Shown: piece by piece, positions 50,820-58,766 of the stretch | Layout of the letters: the number at the start of each line of letters is the position of its first letter | Numbering within the stretch: position 1 is the stretch's first letter | Origin: JAPKZH01 sp964537875 | GTDB taxonomy: Bacteria; Acidobacteriota; Aminicenantia; Aminicenantales; UBA4085 | Assembly: GCA_964537875.1 (NCBI GenBank) | Contig: CAZIDN010000006.1 | Location: 44,347 to 108,346 of the forward strand | DNA length: 64,000 bases | Reading direction: 5' to 3' | Program-made: the position numbers and the translations under genes | The notes under the pieces: generated by a model | Seen by the model: only the letters and a program-made list of their open reading frames with translations | Databases searched by the model: none | Told to the model about the DNA's origin: nothing

Positions 50820-53036
50820 ATGCCAAAAATCATCCGCGGACACCGAAAATATTTTATGCTCAGCTTCCTGGTCTTGTTCTTTATCGGCGGCCAACCCTCT
50901 GAATTCGGCCAGGAAAACGTCTTTTTCCAGGGTTTTTTGATCCAAAAGCCGGTTATTCGGATCGCTCTCGGCGTCAACCTGGACAATGTCCTCATCCGGT
51001 CCTCCTCCGGAATGAAGATCTACCAGGTCAGCGGGAGCTATAAGCTTTTGGCTGAGAATGCCTCAGAGGTCCGGGTCAAGGGACACAAAGAGAAGTTAGC
51101 GGAAAAGTTCATCGTCCAGGTAGCCCAGGTCAAGGGCAAAGACAAAGCCGAGAACGCTGCCAAGGAATTCAGGTCGAAAGTCGAAAACAGGGTCTATGTG
51201 ATTGAAGATAAAGAAAATCCGATCGACGGCGTCTTCCAGGTCCGGGTCGGCGATTTCCTGACACGCAATAACGCCCTGGATTTTATCAAAAAGCTAAGCC
51301 AGATCGGCATCAAGGATGCCTGGATCTTCAGGGAAGAAGTGACCACGGCGGAATCCAAGCCCCAATGGGTCATGGTCAATGACGAGCTCATAAATCTGAA
51401 TGAAGAAACGGCCCTCTATTTCATCCCGGTCAGCCCAGAGAGCTTTCTCTCCTTTGGGGGACACAGCTATCGCGGGATCATGATCTTGAAAGGGAGCCGA
51501 AAAGGGATTCTCCTGATCAACATCCTGAACCTGGAAGATTATCTCAAAGGCGTCGTGCCGGGTGAGCTTTCCCCCTACAATTTCGGGGAGATCGAGGCTC
51601 TCAAGGCCCAGGCCGTTGCTGCCAGAACCTACGCCCTGAAAAATATCGGTCAATTTGAAGAGCTGGGGTTCGACCTTTTTGCGACGCCCGTTTCCCAGGT
51701 GTATGACGGGATCAGCATCGAACATCCTCTGAGCACCCGGGCCGTCGAAGAGACGAGCGGCCAAGTCGCCGTCTATGACGGGAAGCTGATCAATGCCCTT
51801 TACACAAGCACCTGCGGAGGCGCCACGGAGAATATCGAAAATATGTTTGACGGCAGCTCTGTGCCGTACTTAAGGGGCACGGAATGCGCTTTGGAGAAGG
51901 AACGGATCTGGCCGCTTCAGAGCTCGGCCGTCCTCAGTTCCATTCATTTGGGTGGAATCGATATCAGCCCAAAGCTGGCCTATCTTATGGCCCTCAATAT
52001 CCTGCCTATAAAGTCAGATTCAACGTTCTTGAAGGCGCCCGCTGAGTTTGACGAGGTCATGAGCTGGATCCGAAGCTCGCTCGAATTGCTCGGCAAGAAA
52101 AACGAGAAATTCACGCCGAAAAGCGTCCCGTTGAATTTTGTCAACTATGCGGGGCTCTTGACCGACGCGTTCCAATGGCAGGAAAGAGTCCAGAATCTGC
52201 TCCTCAAAAACGAAGCCGATCACATCCTGAAGGATTCTTCTGCCTTAACCGTCGAGGAAAAGGACGACCTGGCTTACCTTGTCAAGTCAGGAATATTCCC
52301 ATCAACGCCGGACTTCGGGAGTTGGGAACGCGCCCTCTCCAACGCCGAGGCGGCCTATTATCTCTATAAAATCATCTCCACCTACAAGGACTTTTATCAC
52401 CAAGGGAATTTCAAGTCCTCGGACAAGAATATCATCGAGGTCATGGAAGACGGCGAGAAAAAGCAGGCGGAGCTTTCTCCAGACCTCTTCCTCCTGGAAG
52501 ATTTTGTTGAGACGACGGTCTTCGCCTCATCGGTTGACTTTTTGGGCGGAGAATCTATGAGATGGGTGGAGAGCAACGGCAAGGTCCGGCTGGTCGAGGT
52601 ATTCCCTTCGCCGCTCACCAACATCCTGGACCAGCCGTCCCAATTTCACCGCTGGCAGTCAAGGATTTCCCGGGAGGATTTGGAAGCTAGAGTCAACCTG
52701 TATTATCCCATCGGAAAGCTGATCGACCTTATTCCGGAGAAAAGGGGCGTATCGAAGCGAGTGATCGAGATGTCCATCATCGGGCAGGAGGGCCAAGTGC
52801 GCGTGACCGGCCTGAAGATCCGCCAGGCGCTGGGTCTGAGAGACAACCTGTTTGTCATCGATCGGCAGCAAGACGAAGAAGGACAGACGACCCATTTTAT
52901 CTTCACCGGAAAAGGCTGGGGGCACGGCGTGGGCCTCTGCCAGGTCGGCGCCTTCCGCATGGCCCAGAAGGGCGCCACCTGCGAAGACATATTGAAAAAG
53001 TACTATCAGGGCATTAGCATCAACAAAATATTTTAA
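50820..53036 (+). CDS. SpoIID/LytB-domain protein with SPOR-like region and large insertion
   Basis: 738 aa. Hydrophobic N-terminus (12-29). An SPOR-like segment covers 93-175 (FIVQVAQVKGKDKAENAAKE, VFQVRVGDFLTRNNALDFIK). The SpoIID domain starts near 230 with INILNLEDYLKGVVPGELSP and EALKAQAVAARTYAL, and its last motif GKGWGHGVGLCQVGA begins at 697. Between them, about 358-620, is an insertion with two SLH-like stretches (LAYLVKSGIFPSTPDFGSWE). SpoIID is a lytic transglycosylase acting on denuded glycan strands in sporulating cells; in diderms LytB-type proteins probably remodel peptidoglycan. The last 4 nt overlap the convergent permease gene. Confidence 0.8.
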   Translation: MPKIIRGHRKYFMLSFLVLFFIGGQPSEFGQENVFFQGFLIQKPVIRIALGVNLDNVLIRSSSGMKIYQVSGSYKLLAENASEVRVKGHKEKLAEKFIVQVAQVKGKDKAENAAKEFRSKVENRVYVIEDKENPIDGVFQVRVGDFLTRNNALDFIKKLSQIGIKDAWIFREEVTTAESKPQWVMVNDELINLNEETALYFIPVSPESFLSFGGHSYRGIMILKGSRKGILLINILNLEDYLKGVVPGELSPYNFGEIEALKAQAVAARTYALKNIGQFEELGFDLFATPVSQVYDGISIEHPLSTRAVEETSGQVAVYDGKLINALYTSTCGGATENIENMFDGSSVPYLRGTECALEKERIWPLQSSAVLSSIHLGGIDISPKLAYLMALNILPIKSDSTFLKAPAEFDEVMSWIRSSLELLGKKNEKFTPKSVPLNFVNYAGLLTDAFQWQERVQNLLLKNEADHILKDSSALTVEEKDDLAYLVKSGIFPSTPDFGSWERALSNAEAAYYLYKIISTYKDFYHQGNFKSSDKNIIEVMEDGEKKQAELSPDLFLLEDFVETTVFASSVDFLGGESMRWVESNGKVRLVEVFPSPLTNILDQPSQFHRWQSRISREDLEARVNLYYPIGKLIDLIPEKRGVSKRVIEMSIIGQEGQVRVTGLKIRQALGLRDNLFVIDRQQDEEGQTTHFIFTGKGWGHGVGLCQVGAFRMAQKGATCEDILKKYYQGISINKIF

Positions 53037-54514
53037 CGAACAGCCTTCCTTTTTTTCTGGCTCCAGTAAATATACCCCGGGATGCCGATGGCCACCCAGA
53101 GCAATCCCATCAGCGAATTGATCAAGGGGGCTTTTTGGGTCGTGTAGTTGATGATGTCGGTGTAAAGCGTGAACACGATGTAGACCGAGGCAAAAAATAT
53201 GAAAATGATGGGGGTGTATGGATAGCCCCAGACTTTATAAGGCCGGGGAAAGTCCGGCATTCTTCTTCGCAAAGTGAAGACGCTCAGCGCGCCCAGCGCA
53301 TAAAATATCCAACTGACGAAGATCAGCATGTCCGTGAGCTGGTCAAACGTTCCGCTGAACACCAGCACCGACGCCCATATTCCCTGGACAATGAGTGAAT
53401 TCCCGGGCGTCCTGTACCGCGGATGGACATGGCCGAGCTTCCTGAAAAAGAGCTTTTCCCTGGCCATGGCAAAGTAAACCCGGGCCGACATCATGGTCGT
53501 GCCGTTCACCGCTCCGAAGGTGGAAATCATGATGGCCACGGCAATCAGCGCGCCGCCCCAATTCCCCAAAAAGTTGTTGGCCACATCGATGGCCACAAGA
53601 TAGTTCCCCCCGCTGGCTTCCGCCTGCCTGTATTTTTGGGCCATGTCTCCGACGGGAATGATGTAGATGTAGGCCAGATTCACCAGGACATAGACGACGA
53701 TGACGATCAGGACGGTTATGGCCATAGCCCTGGGCAGGTTTTTCTGGACGTTTTTTATTTCACCCGACATATAGGTGACGTTGATCCAGGCATCATAGGC
53801 CCAGAAGGCGCCGGCCATGGCCATGATGAACATCAGAAAGACTGGGCCCGAAGCGGGGCCGCCGACGGCAGCGGATTGGACAAAGTTGCCGAAGCTCCCA
53901 TGGCCCAGAGTGAAGGCCAGGACGACGATAGCCGCGATGACCAGCACTTTGAGGGTTGAGAATATGACCTGGATGGCGCTTCCGAACTTGACGCCGAGGT
54001 AATTGATGGATGTCAGAAAAACGATAAGGGCAATGGTGCAAAGCTTAAGCCCGATATATCTAAAAGGCGTCATGTTTCCGATAAAAGGAATGGGGATGGA
54101 AAAATCTTCCCAGGCCGCGGCTAACCTGGGAAATTTAACGAAATACCCCATCGAATCCGAGAAGACATAGGCGATCGCGGCGATCGAACCGGTTTGGATG
54201 ACGATAAAGACGGCCCAGCCGTAAAGATACCCGACGAAATTGTTGAAACCCTTGTTAAAATAGATGTACTGGCCGCCGGGATCCTGGAACATGCCCGAAA
54301 TTTCGGCGATGCTCAGGGCGCCGAAGAGGGTCATGATCCCGGCCACGACCCAGACCAGGATCAGGAGTTGCGGCGATCCGAGCTGAGAGGCCATGAACGC
54401 GGGCTTTTTGAAGATGCCGGATCCGATGATGGACCCGACGCCGCAGGCGATGGCGGCGATGAGCCCGAGCTCCCGGCTCAGCTCCAGCGGCTTTCTTCCG
54501 TTCTGATCGGCCAT
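53033..54514 (-). CDS. APC-superfamily amino acid permease
   Basis: 493 aa from ATG 54514 (MADQNGRKPLELSREL); an upstream TTG at 54562 falls in the promoter -35 box and is rejected. About 12 helices, with GVGSIIGSGIFKKPAFMASQ near residue 24 and AMAGAFWAYDAWINVTYMSG near 235, the two substrate-site breaks of the LeuT-fold. C-terminal RRRMPDFPRPYKVWGYPYTP is the usual cytoplasmic loop of the LAT/cationic amino acid type. Paralogue of 24138-25463. Confidence 0.87.
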   Translation of the reverse strand: MADQNGRKPLELSRELGLIAAIACGVGSIIGSGIFKKPAFMASQLGSPQLLILVWVVAGIMTLFGALSIAEISGMFQDPGGQYIYFNKGFNNFVGYLYGWAVFIVIQTGSIAAIAYVFSDSMGYFVKFPRLAAAWEDFSIPIPFIGNMTPFRYIGLKLCTIALIVFLTSINYLGVKFGSAIQVIFSTLKVLVIAAIVVLAFTLGHGSFGNFVQSAAVGGPASGPVFLMFIMAMAGAFWAYDAWINVTYMSGEIKNVQKNLPRAMAITVLIVIVVYVLVNLAYIYIIPVGDMAQKYRQAEASGGNYLVAIDVANNFLGNWGGALIAVAIMISTFGAVNGTTMMSARVYFAMAREKLFFRKLGHVHPRYRTPGNSLIVQGIWASVLVFSGTFDQLTDMLIFVSWIFYALGALSVFTLRRRMPDFPRPYKVWGYPYTPIIFIFFASVYIVFTLYTDIINYTTQKAPLINSLMGLLWVAIGIPGYIYWSQKKRKAVR

Positions 54515-54538
54515 CCATCGCTCTCGGCAGAAGCCCCG

Positions 54539-54567
54539 ATTATAGAAATTATCATTGGACAAATCAA
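54539..54567 (-). promoter_or_regulatory. Promoter of the 54514 APC permease
   Basis: Minus strand TTGATT (54562-54567), 17-nt spacer, TATAAT (54539-54544), 25 nt before ATG 54514. It overlaps a plus-strand TGGACA-N17-TAGAAT (54556-54584) for the gene at 54594, so the two promoters are face to face. Confidence 0.65.
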
Positions 54568-54593
54568 TATTTGTTTTCTAGAATGAGGTCCAG

Positions 54594-55004
54594 ATGGCCC
54601 ATGCAACAGCGAGATCAGGCTACGATCAGCTGATCAAGAGACTCAATAAGCATCCCCAGGGAGCGCCGCCCTCCGAAATCCTCTATAAAATCCTCGGGTT
54701 GCTCTTCAGCGAAAAGGAAGCTTCGCTCGTGGCCCTTCTGCCGATCAAACCGTTCAGCCTGCGGACGGCCGCCCGCGCCTGGAAGATGAAAGAAGCCGAG
54801 GCCCATAAAATCCTGGATACCCTGGCCAGCCGGGCGATTCTTATCGATATCGCGGGCAGGAAACGCCAGTATTACGCTCTTCCTCCGCCCATGGCCGCCG
54901 TACTGGGCGTCATCCTCAAGCTTCCGCCGCTCAAACAGGCCATGGCCAGCCGACAGATGAAATCCCGCTACTTGGATGCGCTGATCGCCCGGCTGAAGCT
55001 CTGA
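54594..55004 (+). CDS. Winged-helix protein, apparent N-terminal fragment of an Fe-S family protein
   Basis: 136 aa. Residues ~20-100 (HPQGAPPSEILYKILGLLFS, EAEAHKILDTLASRAI, YYALPPPMA) match the N-terminal winged-helix region of a larger 4Fe-4S ferredoxin-type protein family found in anaerobes, recognised from memory. In those proteins the YxLPPPMA motif is followed by GFFEF and iron-sulfur motifs; here it changes to AAVLGVILKLPPLKQAMASR and ends. So this is a truncated gene or a short stand-alone version. It starts 25 nt before the next gene begins in the same direction and a GAGG lies 5 nt before the ATG. Confidence 0.55.
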   Translation: MAHATARSGYDQLIKRLNKHPQGAPPSEILYKILGLLFSEKEASLVALLPIKPFSLRTAARAWKMKEAEAHKILDTLASRAILIDIAGRKRQYYALPPPMAAVLGVILKLPPLKQAMASRQMKSRYLDALIARLKL

Positions 55005-55029
55005 GCCCCTTGAAAGACTTGGAGTCGCC

Positions 55030-56034
55030 ATGAATTTTCTGGTCACCGGAGGGGCCGGCTTTCTCGGCCAGCACCTGATCAAAATCCTGGTCTCTCGATA
55101 TCCGGAATCCCGCGTCTCCGCGCTGGACGTCAATAAAAATCCGTACCCTCATCATGACATCGAACAATTGGGGGCTCGCGTCTTTTACGATGCGGATATC
55201 CGCCGTCCGGCGGAAATCGAAAGCCATTTCGCCCAGGCCGATGTCGTTTTTCATCTGGCGGGTCTCATCTCGTTCTGGGAAAAAGACAGGGACCGGCTTT
55301 ACGAGATCAATGTCGAGGCGGTGCGCTCGGTCGTCGCCCTAAGCCTGAAATACGGGATCAAAAAATTCATTCACGTCGGGAGCGTGGCGGGCCTCGGCTA
55401 CAATAACGACAGGCATCATCCGGTTTGCGAAGACTTCGAGTTTCCCTTTGAGTCTGTCCCTCACAAGCCCTATATGGTCTCTAAAAAGCTCGGCCAGGAC
55501 TTGGTGCTCCAGGCCGCAAAGTCCGGCAAGCTGCAGGCCGTCGTCGTCTGCCCGGCGCAGATGTGGGGGGCGGGAGACTACTTCAACTCCGCGCTCTTGA
55601 TCAAGGCGCTCAAGGCCCGCAAGATTTTCGCCAATATGCCGGGGGGGACTTATGTCGCCGATGTCGAAGACGTAGCCAGGGGGATCGTCGCCGCCTTCGA
55701 GAAGGGGAGACCGGGCGAGATCTATATCCTGGGCGGATACAACTATCCCTTCGCGGAAACCTATGCCCTCGTCGCAAAGGCGCTGGGCGTCCGTCCTCCC
55801 GGGCTGACGATGCCCCGCTCCCTGCACAAGCCCTTGTTCTATCTTTTCCGAGCCCTGGAGCGGATCTCCAAGAAGCCTCCCGCCCTCACCAGCGACAGCA
55901 TCGACAGCGGTTTCATGTTCCGCTATTTTGACAGCGCCAAGGCCGGCCGAGAGCTCGGCTGGCAGGTCCAAAAGCCTTTCGCCCAGACGGTCCGGGAACA
56001 GATCGCCTATCTCAAAAAATACGACCTCCTTTAG
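55030..56034 (+). CDS. NAD-dependent epimerase/dehydratase (extended SDR)
   Basis: 334 aa, GGAG before ATG. Rossmann motif NFLVTGGAGFLGQHLI at 2-17, ADVVFHLAGLISFWEKD near 75, and catalytic YMVSKK near 148. HPVCEDFEFPFESVPHKPYM and the C-terminal GRELGWQVQKPFAQTVREQI are typical of dihydroflavonol-reductase/hopanoid-associated (HpnA-like) sugar epimerases. The substrate could be a nucleotide sugar or a lipid ketone. It follows the truncated winged-helix gene after 25 nt. Confidence 0.85.
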   Translation: MNFLVTGGAGFLGQHLIKILVSRYPESRVSALDVNKNPYPHHDIEQLGARVFYDADIRRPAEIESHFAQADVVFHLAGLISFWEKDRDRLYEINVEAVRSVVALSLKYGIKKFIHVGSVAGLGYNNDRHHPVCEDFEFPFESVPHKPYMVSKKLGQDLVLQAAKSGKLQAVVVCPAQMWGAGDYFNSALLIKALKARKIFANMPGGTYVADVEDVARGIVAAFEKGRPGEIYILGGYNYPFAETYALVAKALGVRPPGLTMPRSLHKPLFYLFRALERISKKPPALTSDSIDSGFMFRYFDSAKAGRELGWQVQKPFAQTVREQIAYLKKYDLL

Positions 56035-56042
56035 GGGAAGGC

Positions 56043-57035
56043 CTATTTTTTCTTGGGCGCGAGAGCCAATATCTTCTGGATCAGCTTCTTATCGTCGGGA
56101 AACTGTCCCACTTTGGGAAGGCGTGGCAGCAGAACGGCCCAGTTAGGGTCTATGACAAAGACCTTCTTAAAGAGGGGCAGGCTTTCCTCCACTTTGCCCG
56201 ACGAGGCCAAGGTCACAGCCGGCCAGAAAATCATCTCGGGGTTGTCGGGGTAAATCTCCATTCCTTTCGTGTATTCTTTGACGGCTTCGGCGACCTTGTT
56301 TTCGGTCAGGAACTCGTCGCCTTTGTTCATGTGGTTGTAAGCTTTATTGAGCCTGATCAGCCGCTTGAGCTCCGGGACCGGGTTCGGATGGTCTTCGACT
56401 CTTAAATCATAGATCCTGTCCTTCCACCAGACCCCCGAACTTTTTCCCTTGACCACGATGACGGCCGCCGATTGTTTTCCCCGGATATCGCCGCCTTCCT
56501 GTTCCGCCGCTTCGAGGGCGGCCAGCAGCCGGTCGACCAGCTCTCCCTTGGTCGTCTCAAAAGCGCGGGCCATGGCCTTCCAAACCGTGTTCTTGAGCAT
56601 GAGGTTGGCCTGGCAGGAGAATCCGTCCCCGATAAAATGCCCGGCTTCAGGGATGCAGTTTTTTCCCGTGTGGGCGGCCACCTTTCCTCTCGCATCCACC
56701 ATGCCCACCTGGCGGGAGGCCTCGTTCTTATCCGCTTTGAGAAGCGCGGCCAGGGAATCCTCGGCGCTTTTTCCGGCCCTCATCAGCTCAAGTCCGAGCG
56801 GGCCGTATGAGGGTTCGACAAAAGATTGGGTTGCGACAGCCCCGATGCCCGCTTCGACCCAGGGGACGATCGAGCCGACAGAGAACCAGTGGGATTGGAC
56901 TGCCACGCCCAACTCGCCGGTGCTTTTATCGAAAGCGACGATAGAGTAGGTATGGACCGGCCGGATTTTTTCCCCGGCGCAAAGGCATGGAATAGTGACA
57001 AGGGCAATCAAAAAAGTGGAAATCCGTTTTTGCAT
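56043..57035 (-). CDS. Exported DUF1028 (Ntn-hydrolase-like) protein with TPR tail
   Basis: 330 aa. A signal peptide (MQKRISTFLIALVTIPCLCAG) precedes a DUF1028 domain (about 27-220): THTYSIVAFDKSTGELGVAVQ with residues VAVQSHWFSVGSIVPW, GPLGLELMRAG and VVDARGKVAAHTG-like motifs. The family is related to Ntn hydrolases and its reaction is unknown. Residues ~230-320 contain TPR-like helices (LIRLNKAYNHMNKGDEFLTE; AVKEYTKGMEIYPDNPEMIF). It is convergent with the epimerase gene, with 8 nt between them. Confidence 0.82.
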   Translation of the reverse strand: MQKRISTFLIALVTIPCLCAGEKIRPVHTYSIVAFDKSTGELGVAVQSHWFSVGSIVPWVEAGIGAVATQSFVEPSYGPLGLELMRAGKSAEDSLAALLKADKNEASRQVGMVDARGKVAAHTGKNCIPEAGHFIGDGFSCQANLMLKNTVWKAMARAFETTKGELVDRLLAALEAAEQEGGDIRGKQSAAVIVVKGKSSGVWWKDRIYDLRVEDHPNPVPELKRLIRLNKAYNHMNKGDEFLTENKVAEAVKEYTKGMEIYPDNPEMIFWPAVTLASSGKVEESLPLFKKVFVIDPNWAVLLPRLPKVGQFPDDKKLIQKILALAPKKK

Positions 57036-57108
57036 GGTATTCCTCCCTCTCAGTAATTGTATTCGACCGGCCCGCCGAAGACAATGGCTTAGGCGTATCT
57101 CTAAAAAA

Positions 57109-57245
57109 GTGATTTCAAGGAGGCATTGCCATCACCCTCCGCCCCCTGGGGAACCAGTCCCGACGGTTCCCCCCGTCGATAAGCCGACGGGACCCCCCTC
57201 CGCTATGGGGGCTCAAGGGTAATGGCAATGCCTTCTTGAAATCAC
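57109..57245 (+). repeat. Palindromic element family 1, copy R3
   Basis: Ends GTGATTTCAA (57109) and TTGAAATCAC (to 57245). Arms of 17 nt at 57122-57138 and 57216-57232 pair with one C-A mismatch. The core has GGGGAACCAGTCCCGACGG, CCCCGTCGATAAGCCGACGG and CCCCCTCCGCTATGGGGG. It lies between the divergent DUF1028 and M28 genes. Confidence 0.85.
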
Positions 57246-57326
57246 ATAAACGCAAATGATTGTCAATAATGTTTTCGGCTTGCATTGGCGCATTGTTTCT
57301 GTTACTTTTTTCTTGATGACTAGAGA

Positions 57327-58694
57327 ATGGACATCATGAACCCCCGACGAATTTCTTACTGGAAAATCGCAATTTTTCTGTGCGTCCTGCCCGCCCTATT
57401 TTATTCGACGCCTCAATTTTCAAACACGGCCCTGGTCAAGCTCGATAAACGGCCGGGAGACAATTTTCCCAAGGGAATTGTTCGGGGGATTAAAGGCTTG
57501 GAAGAGCTCCGGCAATTTTGGATCGCCGAGGTGCCCGTGGATGCGCTCTCTACGCTCGCCTGGAAAGGGATTCCCTGCCAAGTGCTGGATACGAATCCTC
57601 GCGGCAAAAAATTTTTTATTGTCTCTACGCCCGGTCCGGGCCAAGCCAAGCTCTTAGAGAAATACGGCCGGGCCGTTCCTCTGGACGATCAAAACTGCCT
57701 GTTCTGGTCCGGCGCGGAGGAGGCGAGAGAAATCCTGCCCGCGGAATTCGAGATCGAATGGCTGTCGCTCGAGAACAATATTTCACTGAAGCTTGAATCA
57801 GGAATCCTCCAGCCGCGCTATTCAGCCGGAGGACGATTTCCGAGAGCGCCCTTTGTCAACCCGCTCCTGCCTGTTTTGGCCGGCCAGGTTTCCAAGGCCA
57901 GCCTGAGCAGTTATATCTTGAGCCTGCAGTCCTTCCAGACGCGGTACGCCTCGACGGAAAACTGCGAAGCGGCCGGGACCTTTCTCTATAACTTTTTCTC
58001 CCAGCTCGGCCTGCCCTGCGAATATGATCCTTTCACGTTCGCCACGACGAGATCCTCGAGAAATATCGTGGCCACGCTTCTCGGCAAGACCGCTCCTCAA
58101 CGCGTGATCATCATCTGCGCCCATTACGATTCCACGAGCAATCAGCCCACCACCCTCGCCCCCGGAGCGGACGACAACGCCAGCGGGACGGCGGCGGTCA
58201 TGGAAATCGCCCGCGTCCTGGCCAATACCTCCTTCGATTACACCATCAAGTTCATCTGTTTTTCGGCCGAAGAATGGGGGCTCTACGGAAGCAAGCACTA
58301 CGCCCAGGCAGCCAAAAGCAGGGAGGAAAAGATCATCGGCGTGGTCAACCTGGACATGATCGCCTATGCGGACCTGATGCCCGAAGATTTGGATGTCTTC
58401 GTCAACCAGGCCTCCGGCTGGCTGGCCAATCGGAATATCATCATGGGTAAGCTCTACGGGCCGTTGGATATCCTCAAGACCATTAATCCTTCCATGAGAT
58501 CCAGCGATCATGCCCCATTCTGGGACCAAGGCTACAGCGCCATGCTGGGCATCGAGGATTACAGCCTCAAAAATCCGTATTACCATAAAACCACGGATAC
58601 GTTCGATACCTTAAACATGGATTTTGCCACGTCGGTGACAACGTGCGCCCTGACCGTCGTGGCCGACCTGGCCCAGCCCATCACTTGGAGATAA
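57327..58694 (+). CDS. Secreted M28-family aminopeptidase
   Basis: 455 aa; start at ATG 57327 or 57336, with no clear ribosome site. Signal peptide (IAIFLCVLPALFYS). The pre-domain (30-190) has no known match. The M28 domain has all five zinc-ligand motifs: AHYDST (His, Asp), PGADDNASG (Asp), SAEEWGLYGS (catalytic and ligand Glu), VNLDMIAY (Asp) and SDHAPF (His), ending PYYHKTTDTFDTLN. It removes N-terminal residues from peptides outside the cytoplasm. The secreted M14 enzyme at 27228 would cut from the other end. Confidence 0.88.
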   Translation: MDIMNPRRISYWKIAIFLCVLPALFYSTPQFSNTALVKLDKRPGDNFPKGIVRGIKGLEELRQFWIAEVPVDALSTLAWKGIPCQVLDTNPRGKKFFIVSTPGPGQAKLLEKYGRAVPLDDQNCLFWSGAEEAREILPAEFEIEWLSLENNISLKLESGILQPRYSAGGRFPRAPFVNPLLPVLAGQVSKASLSSYILSLQSFQTRYASTENCEAAGTFLYNFFSQLGLPCEYDPFTFATTRSSRNIVATLLGKTAPQRVIIICAHYDSTSNQPTTLAPGADDNASGTAAVMEIARVLANTSFDYTIKFICFSAEEWGLYGSKHYAQAAKSREEKIIGVVNLDMIAYADLMPEDLDVFVNQASGWLANRNIIMGKLYGPLDILKTINPSMRSSDHAPFWDQGYSAMLGIEDYSLKNPYYHKTTDTFDTLNMDFATSVTTCALTVVADLAQPITWR

Positions 58695-58766
58695 AGCCCC
58701 CTTTTTTTAAGAAACGTTTTTACGAAATAACGCCGCCCCCTTTTGATCCGGCGGGCAGAGAGAAGA

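Noticed and set aside
54515..54562. Longer start of the APC permease at a TTG
   Set aside because: That TTG falls in the -35 box of the predicted promoter and the family starts at 54514.
57270..57310. Possible sigma-54 site TTGGCGCATTG upstream of the M28 gene
   Set aside because: The -12 GC at the required spacing is absent.
58695..58766. Possible terminator between the M28 and tdh genes
   Set aside because: Only a 5-bp CGCCG / CGGCG stem is visible, too weak to list.
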